From positions 69,433 to 133,432 of the forward strand of contig JAEWMQ010000041.1 of NCBI GenBank assembly GCA_023393125.1: a stretch of DNA of 64,000 nucleotides, in the 5' to 3' direction. Positions 25,184 to 34,896 of the stretch are shown here, one piece after another. How positions within the stretch are numbered: position 1 is the stretch's first letter; every line of letters starts with the position of its first letter. The notes below the pieces were generated by a model, which was not told the DNA's origin, made no database searches, and saw only the letters and a program-made list of their open reading frames with translations. This DNA comes from Bacillota bacterium (lineage in GTDB: Bacteria; Bacillota; Clostridia; Lachnospirales; Cellulosilyticaceae). Both the position numbers and the translations under genes were made by a program.

Positions 25184-25777
25184 ATGATCACCTATTTAGT
25201 TGGAAACCTAGAGCATATAGCAGAAAATGCATTAGTCATAGAAGTATATGGTGTGGGCTATGAAGTGTTTTGTAGTAGCCGTACTTTAAGTGAATTAAAT
25301 GGCACCCGTGAAAAGGTGAAAATATATATCCATGAGCATATTAAAGAAGATGGACATGATCTATATGGTTTTTACCATATAGAAGATAGAGAGCTATTTA
25401 GAAAGCTTATTAGTGTAAGCGGTATTGGTCCTAAAGGTGGTATGCAAGTTTTCAATACTTATAGCAGTCAAGAAGTCATTGAGATTATTTTAAATCAAGA
25501 TAGTAAAGCGCTAAGCAAAGTAAGTGGTATAGGTCCTAAAACAGCTCAGCGTATTATTCTAGAGCTAAAAGATAGTATTGGCAAACTATTTGTACCAGAT
25601 TTAAGTTTATTACAAACTGGCTTAAAAGATGAAACGGCTAAAGAGGAAGCGATAGAAGCACTTGAAGCTTTAGGGTATACATCTCAAGAAGCAAGAAAAG
25701 CAGTAGAAGCTATTTATGATTATAAGGCAAATAGTGAAGAGCTTATTAAAAAAGCATTAAGTTTATTAGGCATGTAA
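25184..25777 (+). CDS. ruvA: Holliday junction DNA helicase subunit RuvA
   Basis: 197 aa, normal length. Domain I is an OB fold beginning MITYLVGNLEHIAENALVIE. Domain II has two helix-hairpin-helix motifs (LISVSGIGPKGGMQV and SKVSGIGPKTAQRIILELKD). Domain III is a UBA-like C-terminus (EEAIEALEALGYTSQEARKA) that contacts RuvB. RuvA tetramers bind Holliday junctions and load RuvB rings for branch migration. ruvB follows 13 bp downstream. ruvC is not adjacent, as in many Clostridia. Confidence 0.97.
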   Translation: MITYLVGNLEHIAENALVIEVYGVGYEVFCSSRTLSELNGTREKVKIYIHEHIKEDGHDLYGFYHIEDRELFRKLISVSGIGPKGGMQVFNTYSSQEVIEIILNQDSKALSKVSGIGPKTAQRIILELKDSIGKLFVPDLSLLQTGLKDETAKEEAIEALEALGYTSQEARKAVEAIYDYKANSEELIKKALSLLGM

Positions 25778-25790
25778 AGGGGGATGAAAC

Positions 25791-26786
25791 GTGGAAAAGC
25801 GTATAATGTCTACGGATTTACAACTAGAAGATAATGAGATAGAAAGTAATATTAGACCCCTCACCTTAAATGACTATATAGGGCAATCGGCTATTAAAGA
25901 AAACATCAAGATTTTTATTGAAGCAGCTAAACAACGTCAAGAAGCTTTAGATCATGTACTTCTTTATGGACCTCCAGGTCTAGGTAAAACTACTATGGCA
26001 GGGGTGATTGCTAGTGAGATGGGTGTTAAATTTAAAGTGACATCAGGTCCTGCTATTGAAAAACCAGGCGATATTGCGGCTATTTTAAATAATTTACAAC
26101 ATGGTGATATTTTATTTATTGATGAAATTCATCGTATGAGTAGACATGTGGAAGAAGTACTTTATTCGGCTATGGAGGATTATTGTATTGACATTGTAGT
26201 GGGTAAGGGACCAGCAGCAAAGTCCATTCGTTTAACCTTACCTAAATTTACTTTAATTGGTGCCACTACGAGAGCTGGGATGCTAAGTTCACCACTTCGT
26301 GACCGTTTTGGAATTATTCAAAGGTTAGAGTATTATACGATGCAAGAGTTGGGGAGTATTATTAAACGTACAGCTAGTATATTGCAAATACCTATTACAG
26401 AATCAGCAGCATTAGAGTTAGCTAAGTGTAGTCGTGGGACACCTAGGGTAGCTAATAGGCTGTTAAAGCGTGTAAGAGATATTGCACTCATTAAATATGA
26501 TAATCATATCGATGATGAAGTATGTACTAAGGCATTAGAGCTACTCAGTATCGATCGAAATGGACTTGATGATATTGATAGACGTATTATTAGTGCCATT
26601 GCATTACAGTTTAAAGGTGGTCCTGTAGGCTTAGATACCTTGGCAGCAGCTATTGGCGAAGAAAGGGATACCTTAGAGGATGTATATGAACCGTATCTGA
26701 TTCAGCAAGGGTATATGCAGCGAACACCAAGAGGACGTATGTTGGCACCGAAAGCTTATGAAACCTTTGATTTAAAAACTTTATAG
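25791..26786 (+). CDS. ruvB: Holliday junction DNA helicase motor RuvB
   Basis: 331 aa, normal for RuvB. It is an AAA+ ATPase with Walker A LYGPPGLGKTTMAG, Walker B ILFIDEIHRM, sensor 1 LIGATTRAGML and an arginine finger in SSPLRDRFG. The C-terminal winged helix ends with GYMQRTPRGRMLAPKAY. It drives branch migration of Holliday junctions with RuvA. A GTG at 25791 behind AAAGGGGGATG is the chosen start; an ATG at 25806 is the alternative. It is the second gene of the ruvAB operon. Confidence 0.97.
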   Translation: MEKRIMSTDLQLEDNEIESNIRPLTLNDYIGQSAIKENIKIFIEAAKQRQEALDHVLLYGPPGLGKTTMAGVIASEMGVKFKVTSGPAIEKPGDIAAILNNLQHGDILFIDEIHRMSRHVEEVLYSAMEDYCIDIVVGKGPAAKSIRLTLPKFTLIGATTRAGMLSSPLRDRFGIIQRLEYYTMQELGSIIKRTASILQIPITESAALELAKCSRGTPRVANRLLKRVRDIALIKYDNHIDDEVCTKALELLSIDRNGLDDIDRRIISAIALQFKGGPVGLDTLAAAIGEERDTLEDVYEPYLIQQGYMQRTPRGRMLAPKAYETFDLKTL

Positions 26787-26801
26787 TATTTTCTGGTAGG
26801 T

Positions 26802-26812
26802 TATGCTATAAT
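26802..26812 (+). promoter_or_regulatory. Extended -10 promoter for zapA
   Basis: TATGCTATAAT just after ruvB, with no clear -35. The same sequence occurs before the M18 and DUF1292 genes. Confidence 0.45.
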
Positions 26813-26848
26813 TGTGACAAGAAAATTGCATGTAACGGGGTGAAATGC

Positions 26849-27223
26849 ATGTCGAAAAATAAAGTAGAAGTAGTGATTGGTGGACTCATTTACGCCCTTC
26901 AAGGTGAAGAGTCTGAGGAACACATGCAAAAGGTAGCTAAGCTCATTAATGAAAAGACACACGAGGTGCAGTCGGTATATCACAAACAGCGCATTAATCC
27001 TGCACGTATGAATATGTTGGTGACGCTTAATATAGCAGATGAGTGTGTGAAAAGAAAACAGGAATTAGATCATTATGTGGCAGAATTAGAAAAATGTAAT
27101 CAGGAGAACCTGGCTCTACGAGATAAAATGAAGGAAATTTCCTTAGAGCTAACAGAAAGCAAGCAGCAACAAGCAGTTGCAGAATCATTTAAGAAAAAAG
27201 AACATACAAACAGGGGGAGATAA
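26849..27223 (+). CDS. zapA: Cell division protein ZapA
   Basis: 124 aa. The N-terminal globular part (NKVEVVIGGLIYALQGEESEE, HMQKVAKLINEKTHEV, INPARMNMLVTLNIADECVK) is the ZapA signature. The C-terminal half (KRKQELDHYVAELEKCNQEN on) is a coiled coil. ZapA bundles FtsZ filaments and stabilises the division ring. The GTG at 26840 falls inside the GGGGTG ribosome site, so the ATG at 26849 is the likely start. The family's usual length is about 85-130 aa. A short GC stem overlaps the stop codon. Confidence 0.9.
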   Translation: MSKNKVEVVIGGLIYALQGEESEEHMQKVAKLINEKTHEVQSVYHKQRINPARMNMLVTLNIADECVKRKQELDHYVAELEKCNQENLALRDKMKEISLELTESKQQQAVAESFKKKEHTNRGR

Positions 27224-27261
27224 AACTTCCCCTGTTGTGTTTATGGAAAAGGAGAATGAAG

Positions 27262-29589
27262 TTGAAAAAAGCAGAACTACTAGCCCCTGTAGGGAAAATG
27301 GAAAATGCTATAGCAGCAATAGAGAATGGTGCAGATGCCTTATTTGTTGGTGGTAAAGGTTTTAATGCAAGGCAGGCAGCAGATAATTTTACTACAGATG
27401 AACTACAGGAAATTGTTAATTATGCTAAGTTAAGAGGGGTTCGTGTTTATGTCACGGTTAATATTCTAGTAAAACAAAAAGAGACAAAAGAGTTATTTGA
27501 CTATCTTACGTATCTGGAAGAAGTAGGAGTTCACGCTATTATTATTCAGGATTTAGGGATTGCCCATATGGTGAAACGCTATTTTCCGCAATTACGTATG
27601 CATGCTAGTACTCAAATGTCAGCTCATAGTATAGAAGATGTTTTATTCCTTAAATCTCTTGGATTTAAGCGTGTGGTTTTAGCTAGAGAATTGCAGCTTC
27701 AAGAAATCCAGGCAATTATTAAGGCTTGTGATATAGAAGTAGAGACTTTTGTTCATGGCGCTTTATGTTATAGCTATTCAGGGCAATGCCTAATGAGTAG
27801 TTTAATTGGAGGAAGAAGTGGCAATAGAGGTAGATGTGCACAGCCTTGTCGTATGAAATATACCTTAAAAGAAGATGGAGCTCCTTTAACAAAAGATAGT
27901 TATTTGTTAAGTTTAAAAGATATATGTAGTGTTGAATTTTTACCCGAGCTTTTAGAAGTAGGCATTCATTCTTTTAAGATTGAAGGACGTATGAAATCAC
28001 CTGAATATGTAGCTTCTGTTGTAGGGACTTATCGTAAATACATGGATTTAGCGCTTAGAAATGAGGCTTATCAGGTTAGTGAGTCTGACATGGAAATCAT
28101 GAAAGGCGTCTTTAATCGTGGAGGTTTTTCTAAGGGATATTATTATAATCGTGGCAATGCGAAGATGCTTACACCTGATAGTCCAAGACATATAGGTATT
28201 AAAGCGGGAAAGGTGACTCATTTTGCACCTAAAACAGGAATAGCAACTATTCATTTAGAAAGAGATTTACATCCTGGAGATGGCCTTGAAATCATTAGAA
28301 AAGGTAAAGAAAGTGTAGGAACGGGTATTACAAAAGAATACCGTGCTGGTAGTCAAATTAAATGTCATTTTGATTACTTCGTAGAACCTGGTAGTGAAGT
28401 TTATTTGACTAAAAATCATCAACTACTTAAACAGTTAAAAGCCACTTATCAAAAACCTCAAAAGAGATTACCGATTCATTTAAGGATTACAGGTCGTATA
28501 GGTGAATCTTTAGAAGTAAACTTAAGCTATGAAGATTATCAAGTTGTTTGCAAAGGAGAGGTGTTGCAAATAGCAGAAAATAATCCTGTAACCAAAGAGC
28601 AAGCTTTAAAGCAACTTACCAAACTAGGAAGTACTTCTTTTTATGCAGATGAAGTAGTAATTCAGTGGCCAGAAGATGCTTATATAGGTATTAGTCAGTT
28701 AAATAATATACGAAGAGAAGCAATCAGTCAGCTAGAGACAGCCTTGCTCAGCCATGAAGTTAATCATCCTTATAAGGCTTATGAGGAAATATCTAGAAAG
28801 GCAGCTATAACTCCTATAGCTATTTGTCATGTAACAAGTTTAGAACAATTAGAGGCTTGTTTAGAAGTAGATGAAGTAACAGCAATCTACTGGGAATGGC
28901 ATTATGATGATGCCATAAGTAAAATAGCATTAGAACGTTCTAATGCCTTTGGAAAAGCATTTTACTTAAATCTGCCAGCTATTATGAAAGACGCGAGTCA
29001 TAAAGCTTATGATGAAATCATTAAGGCTTGGGCAGAGACAGATATAGAAGGTTATGTAGTGCGTAACATGGGTGAATATGAGGTCGTTAATGGATTAGGA
29101 AAAGCCATTATTATCGATTATAATATGAATGTAGCTAATAACGAAGCCATTGCTTTATGGCAAGAACAAGGTGCTACACGTGTAACCGTGTCGGCAGAGT
29201 TAGTAGGTGAAGAGTTAGAAGCTCTTGTTGGAGATAAAGAAAAGATTGTCTATGGTACATTGCCGATGATGACCTCGGCTCAATGTGTGCTAAGAGGAAC
29301 ACCTCAGTGTCAAAAGGGAGTAAAAGAAAAGCATTTGTTTGAAATTGAAGATCGCAAACAAACTTCTTGGCGTATTCAAACAGATTGCCAGGCTTGCTAT
29401 ATGCAAATACTAAGTTATGAACCATTAGTATTAAAAAACAGTGAGGTGCAAAAACTAAAGCAAAGCTTTAGCATACGTCTACAATTTACTAATGAAACGG
29501 TAGAGGAAACAAAAGCTGTATTAGCAGCATATTTTGGAACTGGAACTAAGGAGCCATTAAAAGGTACAGGATTTAAAACAGTTCTTTAA
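27262..29589 (+). CDS. Peptidase U32 family protein with DUF3656
   Basis: 775 aa from a TTG start (KKAELLAPVGKMENAIAAIE) 7 nt after AAAAGGAG. The U32 domain spans about residues 5-400, with GADALFVGGKGFNARQ, MHASTQMSAHS and the family signature ETFVHGALCYSYSGQCLMSS followed by GGRSGNRGRCAQPCR. Its Cys set resembles that of U32 enzymes now linked to Fe-S dependent tRNA or quinone hydroxylation. Residues 390-520 fit the DUF3656 (collagenase-associated) domain, and a further C-terminal part follows. Whether it is a protease or an RNA-modification enzyme cannot be told. It sits between zapA and ftsW. Confidence 0.9.
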   Translation: MKKAELLAPVGKMENAIAAIENGADALFVGGKGFNARQAADNFTTDELQEIVNYAKLRGVRVYVTVNILVKQKETKELFDYLTYLEEVGVHAIIIQDLGIAHMVKRYFPQLRMHASTQMSAHSIEDVLFLKSLGFKRVVLARELQLQEIQAIIKACDIEVETFVHGALCYSYSGQCLMSSLIGGRSGNRGRCAQPCRMKYTLKEDGAPLTKDSYLLSLKDICSVEFLPELLEVGIHSFKIEGRMKSPEYVASVVGTYRKYMDLALRNEAYQVSESDMEIMKGVFNRGGFSKGYYYNRGNAKMLTPDSPRHIGIKAGKVTHFAPKTGIATIHLERDLHPGDGLEIIRKGKESVGTGITKEYRAGSQIKCHFDYFVEPGSEVYLTKNHQLLKQLKATYQKPQKRLPIHLRITGRIGESLEVNLSYEDYQVVCKGEVLQIAENNPVTKEQALKQLTKLGSTSFYADEVVIQWPEDAYIGISQLNNIRREAISQLETALLSHEVNHPYKAYEEISRKAAITPIAICHVTSLEQLEACLEVDEVTAIYWEWHYDDAISKIALERSNAFGKAFYLNLPAIMKDASHKAYDEIIKAWAETDIEGYVVRNMGEYEVVNGLGKAIIIDYNMNVANNEAIALWQEQGATRVTVSAELVGEELEALVGDKEKIVYGTLPMMTSAQCVLRGTPQCQKGVKEKHLFEIEDRKQTSWRIQTDCQACYMQILSYEPLVLKNSEVQKLKQSFSIRLQFTNETVEETKAVLAAYFGTGTKEPLKGTGFKTVL

Positions 29590-29601
29590 GGAGGGAACAT
29601 T

Positions 29602-30990
29602 TTGGGGTACTTTAATTTGATGATTTTACTAAGTCGCTATATTTTTGCTGGCTTTGGTATTTTATTTATGATAGTAGCCTTTAGCTTTATGAAACCCTTT
29701 GTCAATTATTCTTTAGGAACAAGAAAAGAGAAAAATAAATTTCTGTCCCTTTGTTTATATTGCTTTCATTTAGCTGGAGTAAGTATACTCATGGGTAAAC
29801 AAACTGACTCTGCTATGAAAATGGCCATTGGAATTAATGGGATAGTCGTACTTGTTTTATTTATTGTATGCTTATGGATTTTGAGATTGATGAAAAGACA
29901 TCATGAATTGGTGTTATGGCAGCTCATGTTCTTCTTGACAGATATCGGATTTTTGATGCTAGAACGCCTAGATCATGAGATTGCTACTAAGCAAATAGCA
30001 GCTTATATAATAGGAGTAGTCATTGCGCTAATTTTTCCAAGTTTGTTTTCTATTGTGATTAAACCTAATAATAAATATATCTATCTAGGTGTTTTGGGAA
30101 TCACAATGTTTTTACCTTTTGTAGCAGGTACAAAAATATTAGGGGCAACCAACTGGGTAAGTATTGGCAGTTTTTCTTTCCAACCCTCAGAAATTGGAAA
30201 GGTTGCATTAGTTCTCTTTTTAGCATCCACCTTGAGTGATGGAGAGCGGCAAAAACAAGGTTATAAAGGACTCATTTTTCCAGGATTAGTGGTATTAGGA
30301 TCTTTGGGTTGTTTAGTGCTTCAAAAAGACTTAGGAGCAGTACTTCTGTATTATCTAACTGGCTTAATGATGTTATTTGTAGCAACACAAAGCTTTTTAC
30401 TTCCTAGCATTGGTCTTTTGGCAGGAGGTTTAGGGAGTGTAATAGCCTATTTCTTATTTGGGCATGTAAGAGTACGTGTAGCAGCATGGCTTAATCCTTG
30501 GGCAGATATATCTGGTGGTGGGTATCAAGTGGTACAAGGTTTATTTGCCATGGGAACATGGGGCTGGTTAGGAAGTGGATTGACTAGAGGTAATCCAAGT
30601 AAGATTCCTTATGCGGTATCAGATTATATTTTTGCGGCGGCTTGTGAAGAGTTTGGAAATAGCATAGGTATTGTTATTTTATTTGCTTATTTAGGCATTA
30701 TTTTACTTTGCTTACAAGTTGCCTTTCGTTATAGCCATGCCTTTTACCGACTTGTTATTATTGGGATTGCCACTATTTTTGCCATGCAGACCTTTATTAT
30801 TATAGGTGGTGTACTTAAGCTCATTCCTTTAACAGGTATTACCACACCTTTTATGAGTGCAGGTGGTAGCTCTATAGTAGTGAGTATGGGAATGATTGGA
30901 TTGATTACTTACTTCTCCTATAAAGGAAGAATGAATGAAGGCAAGGAGGGAGAAAAAGATGCGCGAAGGGAAGAAGTTAAAAGAAGATAA
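29602..30990 (+). CDS. FtsW/RodA/SpoVE-family peptidoglycan polymerase
   Basis: 462 aa with about ten membrane segments. SEDS family motifs include WVSIGSFSFQPSEIGKVALV, YYLTGLMMLFVA, the conserved YQVVQGLFAMGTWGWLGSGL and PLTGITTPFMSAGGSS near the end. SEDS proteins polymerise glycan strands from lipid II together with a class B penicillin-binding protein. The TTG start follows AAGGAGGG. The next gene overlaps by 32 bp and encodes such a PBP, so the two probably form one complex. Whether they act in division, elongation or sporulation is not shown by the sequence. Confidence 0.92.
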   Translation: MGYFNLMILLSRYIFAGFGILFMIVAFSFMKPFVNYSLGTRKEKNKFLSLCLYCFHLAGVSILMGKQTDSAMKMAIGINGIVVLVLFIVCLWILRLMKRHHELVLWQLMFFLTDIGFLMLERLDHEIATKQIAAYIIGVVIALIFPSLFSIVIKPNNKYIYLGVLGITMFLPFVAGTKILGATNWVSIGSFSFQPSEIGKVALVLFLASTLSDGERQKQGYKGLIFPGLVVLGSLGCLVLQKDLGAVLLYYLTGLMMLFVATQSFLLPSIGLLAGGLGSVIAYFLFGHVRVRVAAWLNPWADISGGGYQVVQGLFAMGTWGWLGSGLTRGNPSKIPYAVSDYIFAAACEEFGNSIGIVILFAYLGIILLCLQVAFRYSHAFYRLVIIGIATIFAMQTFIIIGGVLKLIPLTGITTPFMSAGGSSIVVSMGMIGLITYFSYKGRMNEGKEGEKDARREEVKRR

Positions 30991-32464
30991 TAAACCTAAT
31001 CAAGATAAGAAGAGTAGCCAAGATAAAAAAATGATTTATACCATAGCGGCAATCTTTATCTTGCTTTTTGTACTACTTATAGGTTATATGGTTTATTTTA
31101 CGGTGTTTAAACAAAAACAAATGGCTGTTCACCCTCAAAATACTCGTTTAAATAACCTAGAATCAGAGGTAGTAAGAGGGGATATTTATGATACAAACTT
31201 AGAATTACTAGCAACAACTACCCAAGAGGGAGAACGTTATTATCCTTACAAAAATTTATATGCTCACCCTATAGGTTACTCTCAAAGTGGTAAAACAGGG
31301 ATTGAGGCTTTGGCAAACCAACAATTACTTTATCCAAGATATGATATTGTTTCACTTTTTAAATCTGCTTTTATGAATAGCAAGTTTGAAGGGCGAGATG
31401 TGGTGCTGACTTTAGATCATAATTATCAAGAGGCAGTAGCAAAAGGGATGGAAGGTAAACGGGGAGGTGTTGTGGTAATGGAAGCCACAACAGGGAAAAT
31501 TCGTGCCATGTATAGTAGTCCTAATTTTGATCCGAATAAAATTGTGGAAAACTGGTCAGAGCTTAATACGGATACAGAAAATACACCATTAGTTAATCGT
31601 GCAACGAAAGGTTTGTATCCACCTGGATCTATTTTTAAAATTATAACAACTTTAGCTTATATGCAAACGCATCCAGGAGAAGTACTAGATTTTACACATA
31701 ATTGTACAGGAAGTATTAGTGGAGCAGATTATACGATTAAGTGTTATAATCAAGCAGTTCATGGTGAGTTAGACTTAACAGAAGCTTTTGCAAAGTCTTG
31801 CAACACCTACTTTATTGCTTTAGCAGAAAGCCTGCCAGCAGGAGCTTTAAAAGCAGCAGCTGAGTCAGTTGGGTATAATGAACCTCTAAACTTTGATATG
31901 GATTATTCCATAAGTCGTTTTAATTTAAATGAAAAAGCTGGAACAACGACTACTCAGTCAAATATAGCAGAAGATATGATTAGTTCTGATTTTGAGAAAG
32001 CGGCTACAGCCATTGGTCAAGGAAAAACATTAACATCTCCCCTTCATATGGCTATGTTGGCTGCTGCCATTGCTAATGATGGTATAAGTATGAAGCCTTA
32101 TTTGATAGAGTATTCCATGACTAAAATTCACGGTAAAGTAAAGTTTAGTAATATGCCAAAGCAAACGGGTGCATTAATAACCGAAGAACAAGCACAAGCA
32201 CTTCAAATGCTTATGGAAAATGTGGTGGACCATGGAACAGCCGTTTCTTTACCTGAAAAAGGACTCATAGTGGGTGGAAAAACAGGAACAGCTCAAAATG
32301 AAACGGAGGAGGATCATTCCTGGTTTATGGGCTATGCCAAAGATCCAGATGGTAATAAAGCACCTATTGCTTTTGCCGTTGTTGTAGAAGGCGGAGGTAA
32401 AGGTGCACAAGCTTTAAAAGTATGTAATCAGATTTTAGAAGCTTATCGCAATACTGAAGAATAG
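30959..32464 (+). CDS. Class B penicillin-binding protein (transpeptidase)
   Basis: 501 aa. A lysine-rich cytoplasmic start (residues 1-25) leads to one membrane segment (MIYTIAAIFILLFVLLIGYM). A short PBP-dimer region with LESEVVRGDIYD follows, then the transpeptidase domain: active-site SIFK in YPPGSIFKIITT, SCN in FAKSCNTYF and KTG in VGGKTGTAQNE. It cross-links peptidoglycan outside the membrane. It is shorter than typical FtsI, with no PASTA domain, and resembles the PbpA type. AAGGAGGG inside the end of the upstream SEDS gene sets the start at 30959. Confidence 0.92.
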   Translation: MREGKKLKEDNKPNQDKKSSQDKKMIYTIAAIFILLFVLLIGYMVYFTVFKQKQMAVHPQNTRLNNLESEVVRGDIYDTNLELLATTTQEGERYYPYKNLYAHPIGYSQSGKTGIEALANQQLLYPRYDIVSLFKSAFMNSKFEGRDVVLTLDHNYQEAVAKGMEGKRGGVVVMEATTGKIRAMYSSPNFDPNKIVENWSELNTDTENTPLVNRATKGLYPPGSIFKIITTLAYMQTHPGEVLDFTHNCTGSISGADYTIKCYNQAVHGELDLTEAFAKSCNTYFIALAESLPAGALKAAAESVGYNEPLNFDMDYSISRFNLNEKAGTTTTQSNIAEDMISSDFEKAATAIGQGKTLTSPLHMAMLAAAIANDGISMKPYLIEYSMTKIHGKVKFSNMPKQTGALITEEQAQALQMLMENVVDHGTAVSLPEKGLIVGGKTGTAQNETEEDHSWFMGYAKDPDGNKAPIAFAVVVEGGGKGAQALKVCNQILEAYRNTEE

Positions 32465-32494
32465 AAAGCGTCTTATTGATGCATTTTTAGAAAC

Positions 32495-32550
32495 AAAAAT
32501 CATGCATAAAGTTGGATGTATCATCCATCTAGTTATGCATGATTTTTTCT
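32495..32550 (+). terminator. Terminator after SEDS-PBP operon
   Basis: 15-bp outer stem (32495-32509 with 32533-32547) with an inner ggat/atcc stem, followed by T residues. Confidence 0.85.
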
Positions 32551-32648
32551 TTATAAAAATCTTTTATGCTTTATAGAGCAACTCTATTATATAATATAAA
32601 TTTGGTAAATGATGGAATGCGGTTTTAAATAGCCAGTTTATAAGCTGA

Positions 32649-32659
32649 TATGTTATAAT
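32649..32659 (+). promoter_or_regulatory. Extended -10 promoter
   Basis: TATGTTATAAT, with the TGn extension and no recognisable -35, 53 bp before the exported-protein gene. Confidence 0.45.
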
Positions 32660-32711
32660 AAAATGACATATTATGACAAATATTATACATAGACAACTAG
32701 GAGAACATCAT

Positions 32712-34841
32712 ATGAACAAAAAAATGACAAGTCTTTTATTGGGAATGACTGTGGCTTTTAGCATGCCGATACAAACGACTCTATATGCACAAGAAGCCCA
32801 TATAGCAAAGCAAGAAGATAGTGTGACAGAGATAGAAGTAGATACAGTGCAGGAAGAAGATAATGCAAAACAAGAAGATGAGACGTTATCTAAGCTCATT
32901 ATGACCATTGGAAACAAGCAAGCTGTATTAAATGACAAGGCGTATACACTCCCTGTAGCCCCGCAGATTATTAAAGAAAGAACTTATTTACCACTGCGCT
33001 TTGTAGTTGAAAATATATTAAAAGCACAAGTAGACTTTAATCACTTACAGAAACAGATTGTTATTCATAAAGAAGGAGTGCGTGTTGTTTTAGAAGTAGG
33101 CAAAAATACAGCTACTGTAAATGGTGAAAAAGTTTATTTAGATGGTGCACCAGTCATTGAGGCGAGCACCACGTTAGTGCCGCTTAGATTTTTAAGTGAG
33201 ACCTTTGGATTTCAGGTAGATTATCACCATACTCAAAAACAAGTCATATTGACTAAAGAGCAGGAAATAACTACATCTAATAAAGCACCCATAGCACATT
33301 TTACTTTTAAAGAAGAGAGTTATTCTGAAGGGGAAGCTATAGAAGTGATAGAAGATAGTTATGATGAAGATGGTGATTCTATTATAACTAGAAATTGGGA
33401 ATTAAGTGGTAAAGGTAGTAGTCAAGATGTGAGTAGTCTATTAAAAAATCTTAAAGCAGGTACTTATGAACTCTCGTTAAAAGTACAGGATGAAAAAGGT
33501 TTATGGAGTGATACTTATATACAAAACTTAGTTATTATACCTAATGAGCCTCCTGTAATAACTACTTTTAAAACACAAAAGACAAGTTATGCGCAAGGAG
33601 AAGCTTTAAGCTTTGATTATACTTATGACAATGAAGAAGGAGAAGAAATTTTAAAAGAAAGATGGACGTATCGCAGTGTAAATGAAGCTTCTAATCAAGC
33701 TATTATTACAAAACCTTATGCCTTTTTTGCACCAGGAGAGTATATTGTTACCCTTCAGCTTACAGATGCAGCAGGTAAAGTCAGTGAAGAAGTAGAAACA
33801 ATTGTACATATAACAAAAGAAGTAAAACAAACGGAATGGACTTATCACTTTACGCAGGGGAAAATAGGAGATACCATTGATAATTATCAAGGTATTAACT
33901 ATAGAAATTATAAGACAGCAACTATTAAAGAACAGCTACAAAATAGCGATACATTATGGATGAGTGATTCACCAGAAGTAGTAACGACAAATGGTATTTT
34001 ATATCAGGGTGATTTTATAGGTGAAGGAAGAGTACTTTTACATCATATCAATGGTTTTAATGAAAGTGAAGCTTCAAGAAAACGTTTTGTTTTAGTTGCT
34101 GAGAACACAGGAAATGAGCCTATTGTTATTCGCCTTAGTCAAGAAGTCGTTAAAGGGCCAGTAGAAGATGTCCTTTACTTAGGTCAGCAAGTACTGTATG
34201 ATTATTGGAAAAGTACATCCTCAAGAACGATTACGCTGGTGCCGGGCCAAAAGATTGCTTTGTATGATTCAATAAACAAAACTTGGCTTAAAGAACAGTG
34301 TATTTCAGGTATTATGAATTTAGAAACAGATGGAGCTATCCAGTTAACAACGGCAGTTATAGATAAAACAGATGATTTAAGTCAATTAGATACTTTACCA
34401 CTTTTAGATAAGAGCATTCATGTGAGAGGTACTTTTGAAGGAACGGTGCGTTATTACGACTTAGATATTGAAAAAGGTAAGCCAACACAAATCGTGTTAG
34501 GAGAAACAACAGATGAGTGGGTGTCAGGAACGGATGCAATTACTGGAGAATGGATTCAAAATAAAGGTAATTTTGGTGTGACCTACAGACTTACTTTAAC
34601 AGCTCAGGAAGATACAGGGATTATTTTAAACCCAAGGGCTGATGTTTTTAGAGGGGCAATTAAATGGGTAGATACAGATACTTATCTAGCTCCGAAAGCA
34701 GGTTATTTTATGGGACAAAATAAAAAAGCCGTTTTACTGGGTGTAATTAAAAAGGGAGAAACAAGAGTGCTAGAGTATATGTTGCCAAATGGTTCCTCTG
34801 CTCCAGTACTACTTGGATTTATTCCAAAAAGTCAGTGGTAA
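32712..34841 (+). CDS. Exported protein with copper-amine-oxidase-like domains and PKD-like repeats
   Basis: 709 aa. Signal peptide at residues 1-27 (MTSLLLGMTVAFSMPIQTTL, then YAQ). Residues 50-190 are two copper-amine-oxidase N-domain-like units (PQIIKERTYLPLRFVVENIL and APVIEASTTLVPLRFLSETF), a common clostridial surface module that does not bind copper. Two PKD/Ig-like repeats follow at about residues 195-380 (YDEDGDSIITRNWELSG, YDNEEGEEILKERWTY). The last 320 residues are a beta-rich region I do not recognise. It is probably a secreted or wall-bound structural protein. The start is chosen from AGGAG at 32700-32704. Confidence 0.8.
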   Translation: MNKKMTSLLLGMTVAFSMPIQTTLYAQEAHIAKQEDSVTEIEVDTVQEEDNAKQEDETLSKLIMTIGNKQAVLNDKAYTLPVAPQIIKERTYLPLRFVVENILKAQVDFNHLQKQIVIHKEGVRVVLEVGKNTATVNGEKVYLDGAPVIEASTTLVPLRFLSETFGFQVDYHHTQKQVILTKEQEITTSNKAPIAHFTFKEESYSEGEAIEVIEDSYDEDGDSIITRNWELSGKGSSQDVSSLLKNLKAGTYELSLKVQDEKGLWSDTYIQNLVIIPNEPPVITTFKTQKTSYAQGEALSFDYTYDNEEGEEILKERWTYRSVNEASNQAIITKPYAFFAPGEYIVTLQLTDAAGKVSEEVETIVHITKEVKQTEWTYHFTQGKIGDTIDNYQGINYRNYKTATIKEQLQNSDTLWMSDSPEVVTTNGILYQGDFIGEGRVLLHHINGFNESEASRKRFVLVAENTGNEPIVIRLSQEVVKGPVEDVLYLGQQVLYDYWKSTSSRTITLVPGQKIALYDSINKTWLKEQCISGIMNLETDGAIQLTTAVIDKTDDLSQLDTLPLLDKSIHVRGTFEGTVRYYDLDIEKGKPTQIVLGETTDEWVSGTDAITGEWIQNKGNFGVTYRLTLTAQEDTGIILNPRADVFRGAIKWVDTDTYLAPKAGYFMGQNKKAVLLGVIKKGETRVLEYMLPNGSSAPVLLGFIPKSQW

Positions 34842-34896
34842 TAACAAGGCTTATAGATAAACTGGTGACTGGATGAAAGATGGGAAGGAGATCATT

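Noticed and set aside
27210..27235. Stem over the zapA stop codon as a terminator
   Set aside because: A 7-bp stem without a T-run directly before the U32 peptidase ribosome site; termination here is unsupported.
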